Below are positions 30,762 through 42,000 of a stretch of 64,000 bases of DNA, one piece after another. The stretch spans positions 3,355,983-3,419,982 of the forward strand of contig FJOG01000002.1 of NCBI GenBank assembly GCA_900073065.1, in the 5' to 3' direction. The notes below the pieces were generated by a model. That model was not told the origin of the DNA. It worked only from the letters and a program-made list of their open reading frames with translations, and did no database searches. Source of the DNA: Phialocephala subalpina. Its lineage: Eukaryota; Ascomycota; Leotiomycetes; Helotiales; Mollisiaceae. The position numbers were made by a program, and so were the translations under genes. Each line of letters starts with the position of its first letter. Positions within the stretch are counted from its first letter, which is position 1.

Positions 30762-33583
30762 ATGGCTCACACAATGGCGGACGAAAATGGTATGTTCTCC
30801 ATGATGTCTGCGACTTTGACTAAGCTATCCGCCGAGAATGACCAGCGCGAGCTCGAGACTAGCTACCTTCAAAGCCTGGACTTCCTTGATCCTTCGGCCC
30901 TGGAGAAATGGCTTCCGAGAGAGGCGGAGACTGAAACTTTTTGCAGTCAGCCCTTTCAGCTCCCCACTACGCCCCTACCTTGGCAGATTTCTGGCCTTAG
31001 TTTTGATTCTTCTGATGCAAATGCCATTGCTCGTTTGATCGACACAAGTTTACATGGCGTGAGTTGCCAGCGGATCTTGTCCAAACCCCCATAAACGGTA
31101 GGCTGATCTAGTATCATTAGGATCCATCGTATTGCTCGCCTTCACGAGACCCTCTCAGACTCGCGCCGCCACTACTGAGCTATGTGCTTGGAACGAAGAA
31201 GGAACTTCGCGAGCGTACTCCAACGATACCTCAAGGGAGTCCCGAGAAGCCGAGACAACGACCCCTTTTTCAGTACTGGACAAGAGACCCATACTACAGT
31301 GGGCCGCAGGCAGCTCAGTCGGTTTCTGCAAGCAGCGACAACATACTTGAGTTTACGCTACCTTTAGAGCGTCTCCATGATGAAAGCTACATTCAGCAAA
31401 GTACTATCCCGACATATAATCCAGTGCTAGCGATAGAGGCGCATTGAATTCTCTCGTTGGCGAGCACTGAATATCCCGAGACTGGGAACAGTGTTACTTC
31501 CTCGGTCTGCGACCGGGCTTCCACTCTGACATCTCTCCATGGCAAGATACAACGCAATCCTCACCCCTGTGTTGAATGTTGCTTTGCTCGTGTCAAGGTA
31601 AGTAATTACACCAAAATAAACAAATATATGTTGAATTGGTGCAGTGCGATAGTCTCCCAGGACAGCCATGTACGCGCTGCACGAAGCTTTTGTTCGAGGC
31701 TCGAACGAAACCTGCACCAATGCTTGGCACAAGCATGAAAGAATCCCGCTCTTTCATCCTTCGGGTCGTATTTTTTGATATGAGTAAGTAAAATGCGCGT
31801 GAAACGGCGGCCATGTTCTGACATGATGCAGAAGCCACACAGGGGCTGCTTTCCGCGCTTAGAGACGAAGCAGGAAAGCTCAGTAATCTGCACCATGGAA
31901 CCACCTTAGAGAGTCTTTTCACAGACCCGATAGTGTGCCACATGGCAAGCTCAACAGCCCCATCCCATCATGGATGGACTACTGGTGTCAAAGTAGTCAT
32001 CAAGCATTTGGCGACTACTCGAAATGCTCAATCCGATGCAGCCTTGGCCAAAGTGGAGTTCCCAGAGCCTGGGCTGGATGTGTGCCAACTGGATGAATTC
32101 ATTGACCTGACGCATCGTATGAAAAGACTTGAAAATGTGGGACAATACGAGGTACGTTGACTACTTTACATTCGAAAATTTGATCTAACAAGGAACAGCA
32201 AGGGATTGTCAGTGCAGCTCTCAAGATAGCCGATTACCTTGGCATCTTGTTCAATTGGAATGCGAACACCGTTTGCTTTCAGCAGGGTTCTCGCGGATGC
32301 ACTCGAGCTGAAGCAAAGAACATTGTGCTGGAGACAGCATACGCAATCGCTCACAGGATTCAGGACCTAATGAAGAAGATGGTGTTCGAAGTCAACAAAT
32401 CCGTGACAGACCGTCAGGACCCGAAGCACGACCCAGCAACGATCTCTTGCGCACTCTGGATCATTTATTCGTCGCTGAACAAATTTCAGAGATTGGCTTG
32501 GGATGCCAAGAGCCTTCAAAACTTGGTGAGTCGCAGTACCAGTCCATTAACATTAAGACAAATTTAAATTTGATATCAAATAGAAAAAATTTCTCAATGG
32601 TTTACACGAGCGCGCCGGAGGTGCCATAACCTCAATTGAGCATTACAGAAGAGAGGTCGCGTTCAGGGTATGCTGTAAAAAGAGCGCAAATCTCCAAGCG
32701 TACAAAAATTTGGTTGTAGCCAAGAAAGTACCAAGGGCTGCCACCGCTTTCACCTACGAGCGTTTCCGGCCAGTGTCATACATGCTTGGATTGATGCCCA
32801 CATTGTAAGATAGAATGTCTTCTTGCTTATCTGCACCAGTCATCTAACCAGAGAGCTAGTTCGCACGAGCAATCATACACGGATGTCCTCGAGGATAGCG
32901 TTGCCGACAACGACTACTTGTACGACGACTTTATTCTGTACTCCGAAAGACAGTCTCGAATAATTGGAACGCCCTCAAGGCTTACGCCTGAAAATCTACA
33001 GAGGTTTGACCAAGGGAGGGCTGCGGTAGAGTATACTGATCCACTCACTTCCACCGCACCAACGACGGCGTCCGTCTGCAGCGAGCATCAAACTGAAATG
33101 AGACCATCACCATCTCCTGCCAGAAATTCCAGCAGCCACAACACAGGATCGAGTTTCGACAACGATATTCGAAACGTCAGCGGCAAGGCCTACGCAGATA
33201 CCGGTGCTACTCTCGTGGGTAAGATCTACCCTGGCCGGATCACTCTGCCTCTGTCGGAGGAAGGACGAGAACTAGTCTGTGACGACCCGGATATGCACGA
33301 TGACTGGTTTGGAATTTGCGAACCTGTCGGACCTTCTTTGGAGCAAGAGATAGCCTTATTGATAGCGAAAGTTGCGAGGAAACGGGAGTTCATTATCTCA
33401 CAATTGTCGGATGATGGGTTGCAACGAAAGAAAAAGCGGCAGCACCATCGGCGACAGCAGGAACACGGTGGTGCACTTGCACGATGCGATGTCAAAAAAT
33501 CAAGTCCTGGCTCGGAAAAGCCGCCGAAGAGAATTCGAAAAGCAGGAACAGTAGAATCCAATCGCAAGAATAACCACAGCTGA
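30762..33583 (+). CDS. Zn(II)2Cys6-like transcription factor, 7-8 exons
   Basis: Nuclear DNA-binding regulator by domain. Exons 30762-31058, 31121-31597, 31645-31783, 31832-32151, 32199-32525, 32584-32804 and 32860-33583 join in phase. The binuclear cluster lies near residue 230 and spans the third intron counted with the optional one: PCVECCFARVK then CDSLPGQPCTRCTKLLFEA. Five ligand cysteines have canonical spacing (C-x2-C-x6-C-x7-C-x2-C) but the sixth, expected seven residues later, is an alanine. An in-frame TGA at 31445-31447 precedes the cluster; a 57-nt GT...AG segment (31424-31480), in phase and with a CACTGA branch-like word, would remove it and give about 815 aa. After the cluster comes a helical middle region typical of these regulators. 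The C-terminus is basic (KKKRQHHRRQQ, EKPPKRIRKAG) and could be a nuclear localisation signal. Target genes unknown. Confidence 0.75.
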
Positions 33584-34245
33584 AACAAAAACGGATCTCA
33601 AGAGAGTCATGGAATCTCTTCCGGAAGAGTACAGGGCGCTTGCCAGCTTGCATCATCCTCTTCTTATAGGCCAAGCCAGTGCAGCAAACCATCAACAAAA
33701 TTCGTCATTCATTCAGAAAGCGGCAAGCATTGTAACTTATTATCGTATTCAACTCCTGTCGCCTACTCCCCAGCCTGCAAAATTTTGTATGATACAATCG
33801 ACGCCCATTAATAAATAGCTCATAATGTCCAGCCAGCCGAAGGACAAGCAGAGCCCCTACATGCAACGCAATGCATATTATACAGCGAAGGTTTGGTTGT
33901 CCGTGACTCGTATCATCGTCACCTCTCAAAAAGGTACGTATCTTACACTTCCCCAATAGAATCATGCGCCTGCTTCACTTTCATTTAAAACCGTCTCTAC
34001 CCCCTTCTTCTGCTGTTAATCTCCCTGCTTAGATGGATAGTTGAAATCCTGTTGTTGCATTTCTAGACGCTGTTGTTGGCGTTCCCGTTCAGCGGCTTGG
34101 ATTTGTTGGTATAGGTCGTATGGATGAACTCGTTTTTGCTGATTTAGATTTGTGTGCCGGGTTTCGTTCCTTGCGATGAATTAGATGTGATGCCCGGTTA
34201 CATCGAGAAATTCGGGGTGGAATGACGTTGGATGGATGGATGCTA
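33584..34245. other. Intergenic, 660 bp, convergent 3' flanks
   Basis: No gene seen; short frames only. Confidence 0.6.
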
Positions 34246-36072
34246 TCAAGCTCCAATCCGCACGTACCCCTGCACGACTGAGTTCTCTATTCCTTCCATG
34301 CCTCTTCCGTGTCCTTGCTGTCCATTGCCGTTTGTGAGACGGAAGTTGGTGGATTGTGAAGCCATGGGGGCTTCTGGTGCTCTGCTGTGTTGTTGCGGAG
34401 GAGCATCAGACATCTCGACATACGAGTCGTCTTCTTCCATATCCGCATCTGCGTCTGCGTCTGCATCACTCCCCATCCCATCCATACCATTCGTATTTCC
34501 GTTCCCATTTGTGGTCGCATGGTTCATCTGTATAGTAGGTGCAGCATTCGAACTCGATGAGTGGGGAGGAGCAGAAGACTCTCCACTCAAACTCCTCTGT
34601 CCAGTCAGCCCACCGCCTCCCCTCGCCTGCTTCACGACACCTTTCCAACGACCCATAGCTCGCTCAACAGCAACATCAAGCTGCACGTTCCGGTCCATAA
34701 GACCGAATCCCACGCCCTGACTGTTCATACCCAACTCTCCAAGCGCATTCATTAGTTCCCTATCACAGGGCAGCGTTATGGGCGGATTGATCTTGAATTC
34801 CCGTGGATGTTGTAATCTTGATAATTCGTCGACTTGGAGTCTCAGATGTGCTGTCTCCTGCTGAGCGAATTCCTTTTCCCTTTTGAGTTTCGTCGCTTCT
34901 TCCGATTTCCTCCCAACACTTCGAGCCAGTTCTAATGTCCATATCTCTGAGCGTTTTTGTGACGGCAGAGAATTCCAATGTCCAAATACAGCATGTAGAT
35001 GTTCGTTTATCTTCGTCTCGAGCTCGCTGGCTTCCGCTTCCGCTCGAGCTGTAATCTCGGAGGGGTCGTTTGTGTCGAATAGGTTGGGCGGAGGTGGGTA
35101 GGAGAGATCATCTGGGCGGGTAGTCGTGGCGATCGCGCAAGTGATGCGGTAGCGGTGGAATTCCGCGATGAAGTGGGAACGGAGGGCTTGGTATTGTGCG
35201 TCTGAAGGAGGGAGAATAGACCAAGAGGTGTTGGTCGTTACAGGGGAGGCGGTATGGAGAGTTGGTGGGGGCGGAAGACAGTGGAGGCAGAGAGCGGGAA
35301 AGTCGAGCGTAAGAGGGTCGTAGTCAAAGATAGCGGGGCCTTCAATACGTTGTCTGGTTATGCAAGTCAGTAAATGCAAAGTGGACATTGGGGGCAGAGG
35401 GATATACTTTGCTGCTCGGATGGACCCCAACAGTTCTCGTAAGGCCAGCTCAGCAGCTTTGGCATTGTCAAGGGCGTCCATCATCTTCTGCTTCTGCTCG
35501 AATGTAGTCTTTGCGAGCATCTGCTTGCTCACAGATCTGCTTCTGGGCTCCATCTTTCTGACCGCGTCCCTATCTTCTCCGTCCCAGCTTCGAGCATCAC
35601 TATTGTTCCTAGGTGCAGGAATATGGTTCATGACACCTGTAGATTCCCATGTTCCCTTGTTTATAAAGAAACTCGGCTTGCCCCGATAGTTCACTGAATC
35701 CGCTGTGACATTATCCTCCCTCCTCAGACTTGGTGATCTGTTCCCCTGCCTCTCTGATTCCGGGCGCGGACTCCTTCTCTCCTGAGCTCCAGGTGTGCCT
35801 GCAGGCGTAGAATCTTCTCTCCTCGACGTCGAATTCCTTGGTTGTCTCCTTGTGATATGCCCTCGGAGTTTCCTGATCTCCACAACATCGTGTATGCCAT
35901 CTGCCGGCTTAGGATTTTTCTCCTTTATGTAGAGGTCGAGATGCCGGCCGAGGGACGAGGATGTGAATTGCTGGTTGCAGAAAGGACAGGCCTTGTCTTT
36001 CGGTGCAGAGGCCTTGGAGCCGTTCACTGAGGTATCAGCATTGGATCCAGGGGTACCCATTTGCTCGGCCAT
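34246..36072 (-). CDS. Fungal conserved protein with an N-terminal zinc-finger-like motif
   Basis: ATG at 36072. Read straight through, it is 608 aa; removing a 54-nt GT-AG intron (35354-35407) gives 590 aa without changing frame. The intron call is supported by GTATAT and AACCAG ends, a CTTAC/CTGAC-type branch region and by the smoother join AAKQRIEGPAIFDYDP. Near residue 29, CPFCNQQFTSSSLGRHLD matches C-x2-C-x11-H of UBZ/C2H2-like fingers, but the fourth ligand is unclear. The region to residue 170 is basic and Ser/Arg-rich. The second half has a helical segment with a likely coiled coil (ARAEAEASELETKINEHL; KLKREKEFAQQETAHL). The C-terminus is Asn/Gly-rich with an Asp-Ala run encoded by a short GCATCT-type repeat. 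I recognise it only as a conserved ascomycete protein; nucleic-acid or ubiquitin binding is speculative. Confidence 0.75.
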   Translation of the reverse strand: MAEQMGTPGSNADTSVNGSKASAPKDKACPFCNQQFTSSSLGRHLDLYIKEKNPKPADGIHDVVEIRKLRGHITRRQPRNSTSRREDSTPAGTPGAQERRSPRPESERQGNRSPSLRREDNVTADSVNYRGKPSFFINKGTWESTGVMNHIPAPRNNSDARSWDGEDRDAVRKMEPRSRSVSKQMLAKTTFEQKQKMMDALDNAKAAELALRELLGSIRAAKYIPLPPMSTLHLLTCITRQRIEGPAIFDYDPLTLDFPALCLHCLPPPPTLHTASPVTTNTSWSILPPSDAQYQALRSHFIAEFHRYRITCAIATTTRPDDLSYPPPPNLFDTNDPSEITARAEAEASELETKINEHLHAVFGHWNSLPSQKRSEIWTLELARSVGRKSEEATKLKREKEFAQQETAHLRLQVDELSRLQHPREFKINPPITLPCDRELMNALGELGMNSQGVGFGLMDRNVQLDVAVERAMGRWKGVVKQARGGGGLTGQRSLSGESSAPPHSSSSNAAPTIQMNHATTNGNGNTNGMDGMGSDADADADADMEEDDSYVEMSDAPPQQHSRAPEAPMASQSTNFRLTNGNGQQGHGRGMEGIENSVVQGYVRIGA

Positions 36073-36694
36073 CTCTTTCGTAGACGCTCAACTGAGTTAT
36101 TTAGTGTCGCATTGACGGATATGATTAATTATCGAGAGCAAAGAAATTCGTAGATGCTCATTAATGGAGAGAAAGAGAGCGGAAGAATAGAAGGGAGGAA
36201 TGAGGGGGTTTGGAGGAAAATTGGAGGTTCACAAGTTGGGATTGTAAGGGGCCTGCAGCTCGTCCATCTGGGGACGACATTTATTTCGGCTCAGGGATGG
36301 TCGCCAAATTGATGATCATCCTGGCAAATCATCGGATCCTCCTGAACAACCAAGCATTTACACCTGGCTTACACCACAACTTTATTCTAATCTTTGGACA
36401 TAAAATGTTATCGGATTTCTTGGAGGTGGTGGTACTTTTTGCACTCAGAAATTAACAAAGTCAGGTCTCAGAAAGCGATTTTTCGTCATGTTTGGCGGCA
36501 TGTCTATTTCCACATCTGCAGGGTTATTTTTGGAAGTTGGTTTGAGACTTGGGATATCTCAAATTTACTGCTGTTCTATGGCTAACCAATGCAATTGCAT
36601 ACCAGCTCAAGAGCAGTGTCTCAAGAATCTATGCTTAGAAGGAGCTTTGGAAGCTTGCCAAAACCACCGGAACACCAAAGCATACTTTGCTGCA
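36073..36694. other. Intergenic, 620 bp
   Basis: Promoter of the zinc-finger gene on the left, and the 3' flank of REI1 on the right. Short ATG frames on the plus strand are AT-rich and domain-free. Confidence 0.6.
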
Positions 36695-38461
36695 ATCATT
36701 GGAGGAGAGGATCCTGAAAACCGTTAGTATTGCTGGGGTTGAAACATCAAGGTGCAGACTTACCCGGAAGTGCTTTTGAAAGTTGTTCTGCTTGTTGACA
36801 CCCCATTCGTATTTGCGTCGCTCTCTTTGCTCGACCTTTTTAGCTCGTTTCTCAACAGCTTGGATTTCTCTCTTCTTCTCCGCACTGACTCCGACCATCC
36901 CAAGTCCGCCGTTAGCACGGCTTGCCAAAGCTCGACCACGCTCCCTCTCATTGCGTCGCGCGACTCGCTCATCAACCTCTTCCGAGTCCGAGTCTGAACC
37001 TCCCTCAATCGCGAGTTGCTCTTGTCGTTCTACAGCTGATGGATGATTGTAAAGGTTTTGGCGGTAGTACTTGTTCAACGATCGATGACCAGCAGTTCGT
37101 CCTGAGGGAAGATGAAGTTCATAATCAGAATAGAAGACTGCATGGGCGTGCTTATGCGCATGAGAGTGCCATCCATCCTTATTGCGATGGGGTCGGGGAT
37201 CAGAGTGTGAGTGATGTGGGTGTTGACTGAGCTTCTCATATTGATGTTCTCGTTGATCCAACGGAACAGCTGTGAGGTCGGCTGAGTCCAAAGATGAAGC
37301 CGAACTGTCAGTCTCCCAACCATCACCCCCTTCCATTTCTTCATCACCGTCCTCGTCTGTAGTCTTGGATTCTCGCTTGACCCCCAGCTTGACTCCACCA
37401 CTGCGCTTCTTGCCTGGCAACTCATCCTCCTCGTCTGACATTTCATCGGCATCAGAGTAAGTGCTTCTGAAATCATAATACTCGCCAATCTCGAGCTGTT
37501 CTTCCTCGGTATCGAAACGAATCTTGCAATGTCCCTTGTCTCGCATATGGGTCTGTAAACCGAAGACCGAAGGCTTCAACTTGCCGCAGTAGAGACACTC
37601 GTGATACTCATGGATTTTCTCGTAAAGAGAACCAATTAGCCCTTCCAGATCCACCAAATAAGTTCGTTCAGGAATGAACATGCCGTGAATACGTTCCATA
37701 TGGGCAGCATTGAGAGGCACAGAAGGCGAATCGAAATTACAGAACAGGCAGCGCTTCAAGGCGGCTTCCTCCGACAACTCCTCATCCGCCGCAGTAACCG
37801 ACGAAGCTGTCTTTACTGATCCGTTCATTTCAGCCTCGATATCCGCAGAGTGGTGTGGTCGTGATGGTCGCCTTGTCGCTGGTGGTAGATCCTGCAGGTT
37901 CGTCTTTTTGATTCCCTCAACAACCTCGTTGAATTCTTCTTCAGCATCCGAATCAATATCCTCTTGTGGTACCACAGCCATCGGCTCGCCAAGTGAGAAT
38001 GTCGAGCTCATGATTGAACTGGTTCCATCGTCCACGCTCCTGTCACCAGCCGCTGCAAGCTTTGCCCTATGCTTTGCACTTCCAAGATGGTTCTGGTAGG
38101 CATTCTCGCTGAAGTATGTTCGGGCACAAACGGTGCATATCTTCTCGTATGCTGCCTTGGACGCAGCTGCGGTTGTAGACGCCTGGGCTTGGAGTACCTT
38201 CTCGGTGAAGACTTCGGAGGAAATGGGAGGAAGGGAGGTAACACGACGCTTGAGGTTGTATCGACTGTACGTCTTTTGTCAGTATCTAATATAATATAAC
38301 ATAAAGAGAATATCTTACTGCCAATCACTGCGCATATGCCCTCTCTGAAGTTCACTGTTTCTGAACGCTACCTGACAGGTATTGCATGTATATGGGTGCG
38401 ATGTAGCAGGGTCTGGCTTGGCAACACCGAGCTGAGTTCTGCTTGCTGTAATGGACGCCAT
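36695..38461 (-). CDS. REI1: Cytoplasmic 60S ribosome biogenesis factor REI1 (ZNF622 family)
   Basis: Zinc-finger factor that acts late in 60S maturation in the cytoplasm, helping release and recycle export factors such as Arx1/Alb1 and probing the peptide exit tunnel (known for yeast Rei1). Exons 38461-38319, 38264-36764 and 36712-36695 give 553 aa. Four C2H2-type fingers are visible: YTCNTCQVAFRNSELQRGHMRSDWH, KICTVCARTYFSENAYQNHLGSAKH, CLFCNFDSPSVPLNAAHMERIH and CLYCGKLKPSVFGLQTHMRDKGH. The long acidic segment and the conserved end FYSDYELHLPSGRTAGHRSLNKYYRQNL plus NNFQKHFRDPLLQ are diagnostic. The last exon has 18 nt and supplies DPLLQ; without it the protein would read into a nonsense tail. 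Likely essential for normal growth, and intact. Confidence 0.95.
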
Positions 38462-39050
38462 GGTAGTTGATCGAAGGTGTGTGTGTGTGTGTAGGCGCAA
38501 GAAGAAGAAGAAGTGGCACTTTGATGTTGATAACAGCGGCGGGGTGACGCTTTGAAAAAAAAGTGGATTGATAACACGGCCCTTTTTCTTTCGAAAGTGG
38601 TCCTCCTGTTGATGAATAATGCAATCCGTGGATTACTCTAGAAATTCATATGCTTCGTGAAAGATCGTACCTGCGATGGAAATTCTATGTACAACCCGAG
38701 TGTGTCGATGCGCTGTGTAACGTGCAGAAAATTTAGTGGATGCGATTTTCTTTGTTGCGTCGAATTTCCAGCCCAATCTTTGCGTGGGGTTTTTCATACC
38801 GAGAACTGGGCGGCGAATCGAGAATGACGATTTCCTGAGTCAGAAAAAGAAGGCTAATCTGGTTTCGTCTTTACTGCTTGACAAGCATTAGGGCGCGGCT
38901 GAAAGTTGAAAGAGAGGCGCGACGCGGCGAATCCTTTCAAACCATCGAGATCTCACGAAACACAACAAGGCCAGATTTCGACCTGCACATGACGACCAAC
39001 CTATCCTCAAGCCGCTACTTCCCCAAAGTACCCCGATCACTGCAAATGTC
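38462..39050. promoter_or_regulatory. Divergent promoter region of REI1 and the HECT ligase
   Basis: About 590 bp separate the two ATGs. The REI1 leader contains (GT)8 at 38477-38492 followed by GAA repeats. The right side contains an upstream ORF (38989-39054) ahead of the ligase. No other gene. Confidence 0.6.
38477..38492. repeat. (GT)8 microsatellite
   Basis: Sixteen bases of perfect GT dinucleotide 16 bp upstream of the REI1 start codon, in its likely 5' leader. Confidence 0.9.
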
Positions 39051-39054
39051 ATGA
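38989..39054 (+). promoter_or_regulatory. Upstream ORF overlapping the HECT ligase start (ATGA)
   Basis: ATG at 38989 opens a 21-codon frame whose TGA stop (39052-39054) overlaps the ligase ATG (39051-39053) by two bases. Such an arrangement is compatible with termination-reinitiation or with dampening of translation. Whether the transcript includes it depends on the unknown start site. Confidence 0.5.
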
Positions 39055-42000
39055 CTCGAGACACTCACAGAGTCCATGATGACCGAAGTCCAGTTGATGC
39101 CGAAGTGTATGCAGCCTTATGGGCCGCTGCACCATTTCCACGGGTCCCGGACGATGCCCCGAACGAGTTGAAGAAAGCCGCAATTGATATTGATGACCCA
39201 AGACGGGTGTATGCTATCCATCGAGCTGCCCGGCGACACCAGTTTCAGATTCTGGTTGAGAGGTTAGTAAGCTTGCTCGCAAGAGCATCTCTTCCACCTC
39301 TTTCAAACTGCTGATAGAAACACAGATATATTCATCAGATACGCTACGGCTGTCAATCGAAGATCTGCCATACATCAACATGCTTCTCCTGCCGAAAACG
39401 CCTTGCTGCGGGTGCCCCAGTTCGGAGATACAATGCAACAAGTGCCCGGACATTAGCTGTATATCTTGCGAGCCAGGACAATCCCGAACAAGGCTTATGC
39501 CACCACAAAAGCGCTGAAAGACCAGCTGCTGTTACGAAGAAGCCGCCAAAATCGAGACCAGGGTCGTCAAATGCTACAAGAGAAACGTCGCCATTACCGA
39601 GCTTAAGCAGAAGGGCGTCAAGCCGTGATGCGCGAATACATGTTTCAGTTGGAAGTAGCAACAATCTAGAGGAAACTACAGGCGGAGACAAGACGAAACG
39701 GGCCAATTCGATCGAGAATATCATCCGACGAGGGTATAACGGGACTTTGCCAGATCTAAGTGCATTGGAGGAGCCCACACCAGTGGATCACAGGTCTTTC
39801 ATCCAGAATGTCTTTGGGACTGTCGCTTTCAAAATGGTTGAATGGCTTACACCTCGAAACTTGGAACTGCTGGCAAGATCCCAAGGGAAGCCCACTTCCT
39901 CACCAGATAAAGTTCCCAATGTTCCAGCTTCTTTGGCACCAGCAGAAACACAGATAGCCACACGCCCTAAAGCACCAGAAACCAAGTACGAGACGCAGCC
40001 CAAGAAGAAGATTGAGTCTGATGGCATTGCTGAAGAATTGAACACGAGTGATCAACCCCCAATGCCGGACAAGCCATTGAAGACACCTCATTTCGCCACT
40101 CCTACCAGAAAGTCTTCTCAAGAACCGAAGGTCAATATCTCCGACCCAAAACCGGCCACGGAACCTATATCGAGAACTCCATCTGAATCAAATCGTCATA
40201 GGAGGTCCTTCGAGGTGCCTGGTTCGCGAGGGATCCTTAACAGAACAGCATCGAAGTTGTCAGATTCTGTGCCTGATATGACACCATTTCCACCGCAAGG
40301 TTTCATACCTACCCCAAAGCGGAGGCTATCACGGCAGTCGTTGATGAAAAGCCCTACGACGCATGTTACTGAGTTGCCTCCAACCTTGCATGAATTGGAG
40401 CCTCTCCCAGCAGACAACATGACAGCGTCCTCGGAATCTACTGAGCAGCCACAACAGGAAGCGACTACCGAGCATAAACCGGAGGAGGATAAGGAAAGTC
40501 CAGGCACTGAACCGCAAGAGACGTCGTCCTCGAAGGAACTATTACGAGAGGTTCCGTTGCCCAAATCGTTGCCGAGCATATCCATTGAACTCTTTGAGTT
40601 TTTGTGTGATATAATGCGCTTTGAAGGAGTCTCGGAACGGCATAGTCTTTATCCTCATGCGATCCAGGAACGGCCCCGAAAGACCCATACTTCATTGTGT
40701 CGACAGCACCTACCAGGTTTCAGGACTGCTCAAGAAATTACGCAAAATAAGAAAGAATGGCAAGCATTTGCCGAACAAGCCTTCTTCGATGTTCTAAACA
40801 AACCGGACTCTCTGATCAAGTCCTTCAGCGATGATAATGCAGTACTGTTCGATACACAGACAATTTGGTATATCATGCTTAGGATCACCCGAGTGGCTCC
40901 TTCTCTGGTACTCGATAGTCTTTGGAATGTAGCAGGAACCTTATTCAGACCGCCGGAGAAACTGGAAGAGGTTTATGACTGGATGAGAGACTCGGAGAAC
41001 CAAAAGTCGCCGGCACAGCAATCTGTTTCGAACCATGATGCCGCCCAAGTCATCAACATATGTCTTCACGCTTTAGTCGCCATAGTTCCTCTTGTTACTG
41101 ACGCTCGGCAACTTGCGAATCTATCTCGCATCCGATCATATGGCTTGGCTATGCTTGGGAGAGAATCGTCTTTCCTAGAGCCCTGGGCTCTGTGCCTTCA
41201 ATACGAAGATGCCTTCACCAATGAACTTGCAGTTAGACTTGCAAGACGAATATTTTCTGTCATCCCAATCAGACGACGGTTCACAGAACTGCTTGAACTT
41301 CAGCAAGTCGTACCTAAGGATGACAATCGCGAGCCGGATGTATTAGAGATAGTGCTGGGGACCTTGAAATATCTCGATTCAGGCACGCCTCCAACTATCA
41401 ACTTTACAGACCAGGAGAGGGATATGCATGAGAAGCGAATCCCGACCCTACTGCTCGACTGGGCTCGGACTATCATGCTTCAAGACTGGCAAGGTTCTGC
41501 AGAGGTGCCCAGTCATGGACCATTTGGAGGTGCCTTGGCAACAATGGCTGCAATTTGTGAGTAGTCTTCCATGAAGTCTGAGAATATCACTGATTATTGT
41601 ACAGACAAGAATAGAAAGTCATTGCTGCTCGGTGACATACACTTCCGTACCGAGTATTTCGCGGAGCGCCTAGATCCTGTTGAGATGCCTCTCGAGTGGC
41701 TTAACTTCACCCCCAACAAGCGGGCGGTCCACTTACTCGATCACCCATACTTGTTCAATCCCTCTACATTGGTCACGTATTTCCGAGCCATCAATTACTC
41801 GAGAATGAACCAATTCTACGAAGAAGCCAAAGCTACAAATGGTTTGATGTACTCTACTGCAGCAGAAAATAGCTTGATGGTCGACAAGAATCGTCGCGAT
41901 AGGTTATATGACCGACTTCGCACTGCCACATCAAGGTTTATGGTCCTTGAGATCCGCCGTACTAACGTTCTAGTTGATACTTTCAATTCTATCTGGAGGC

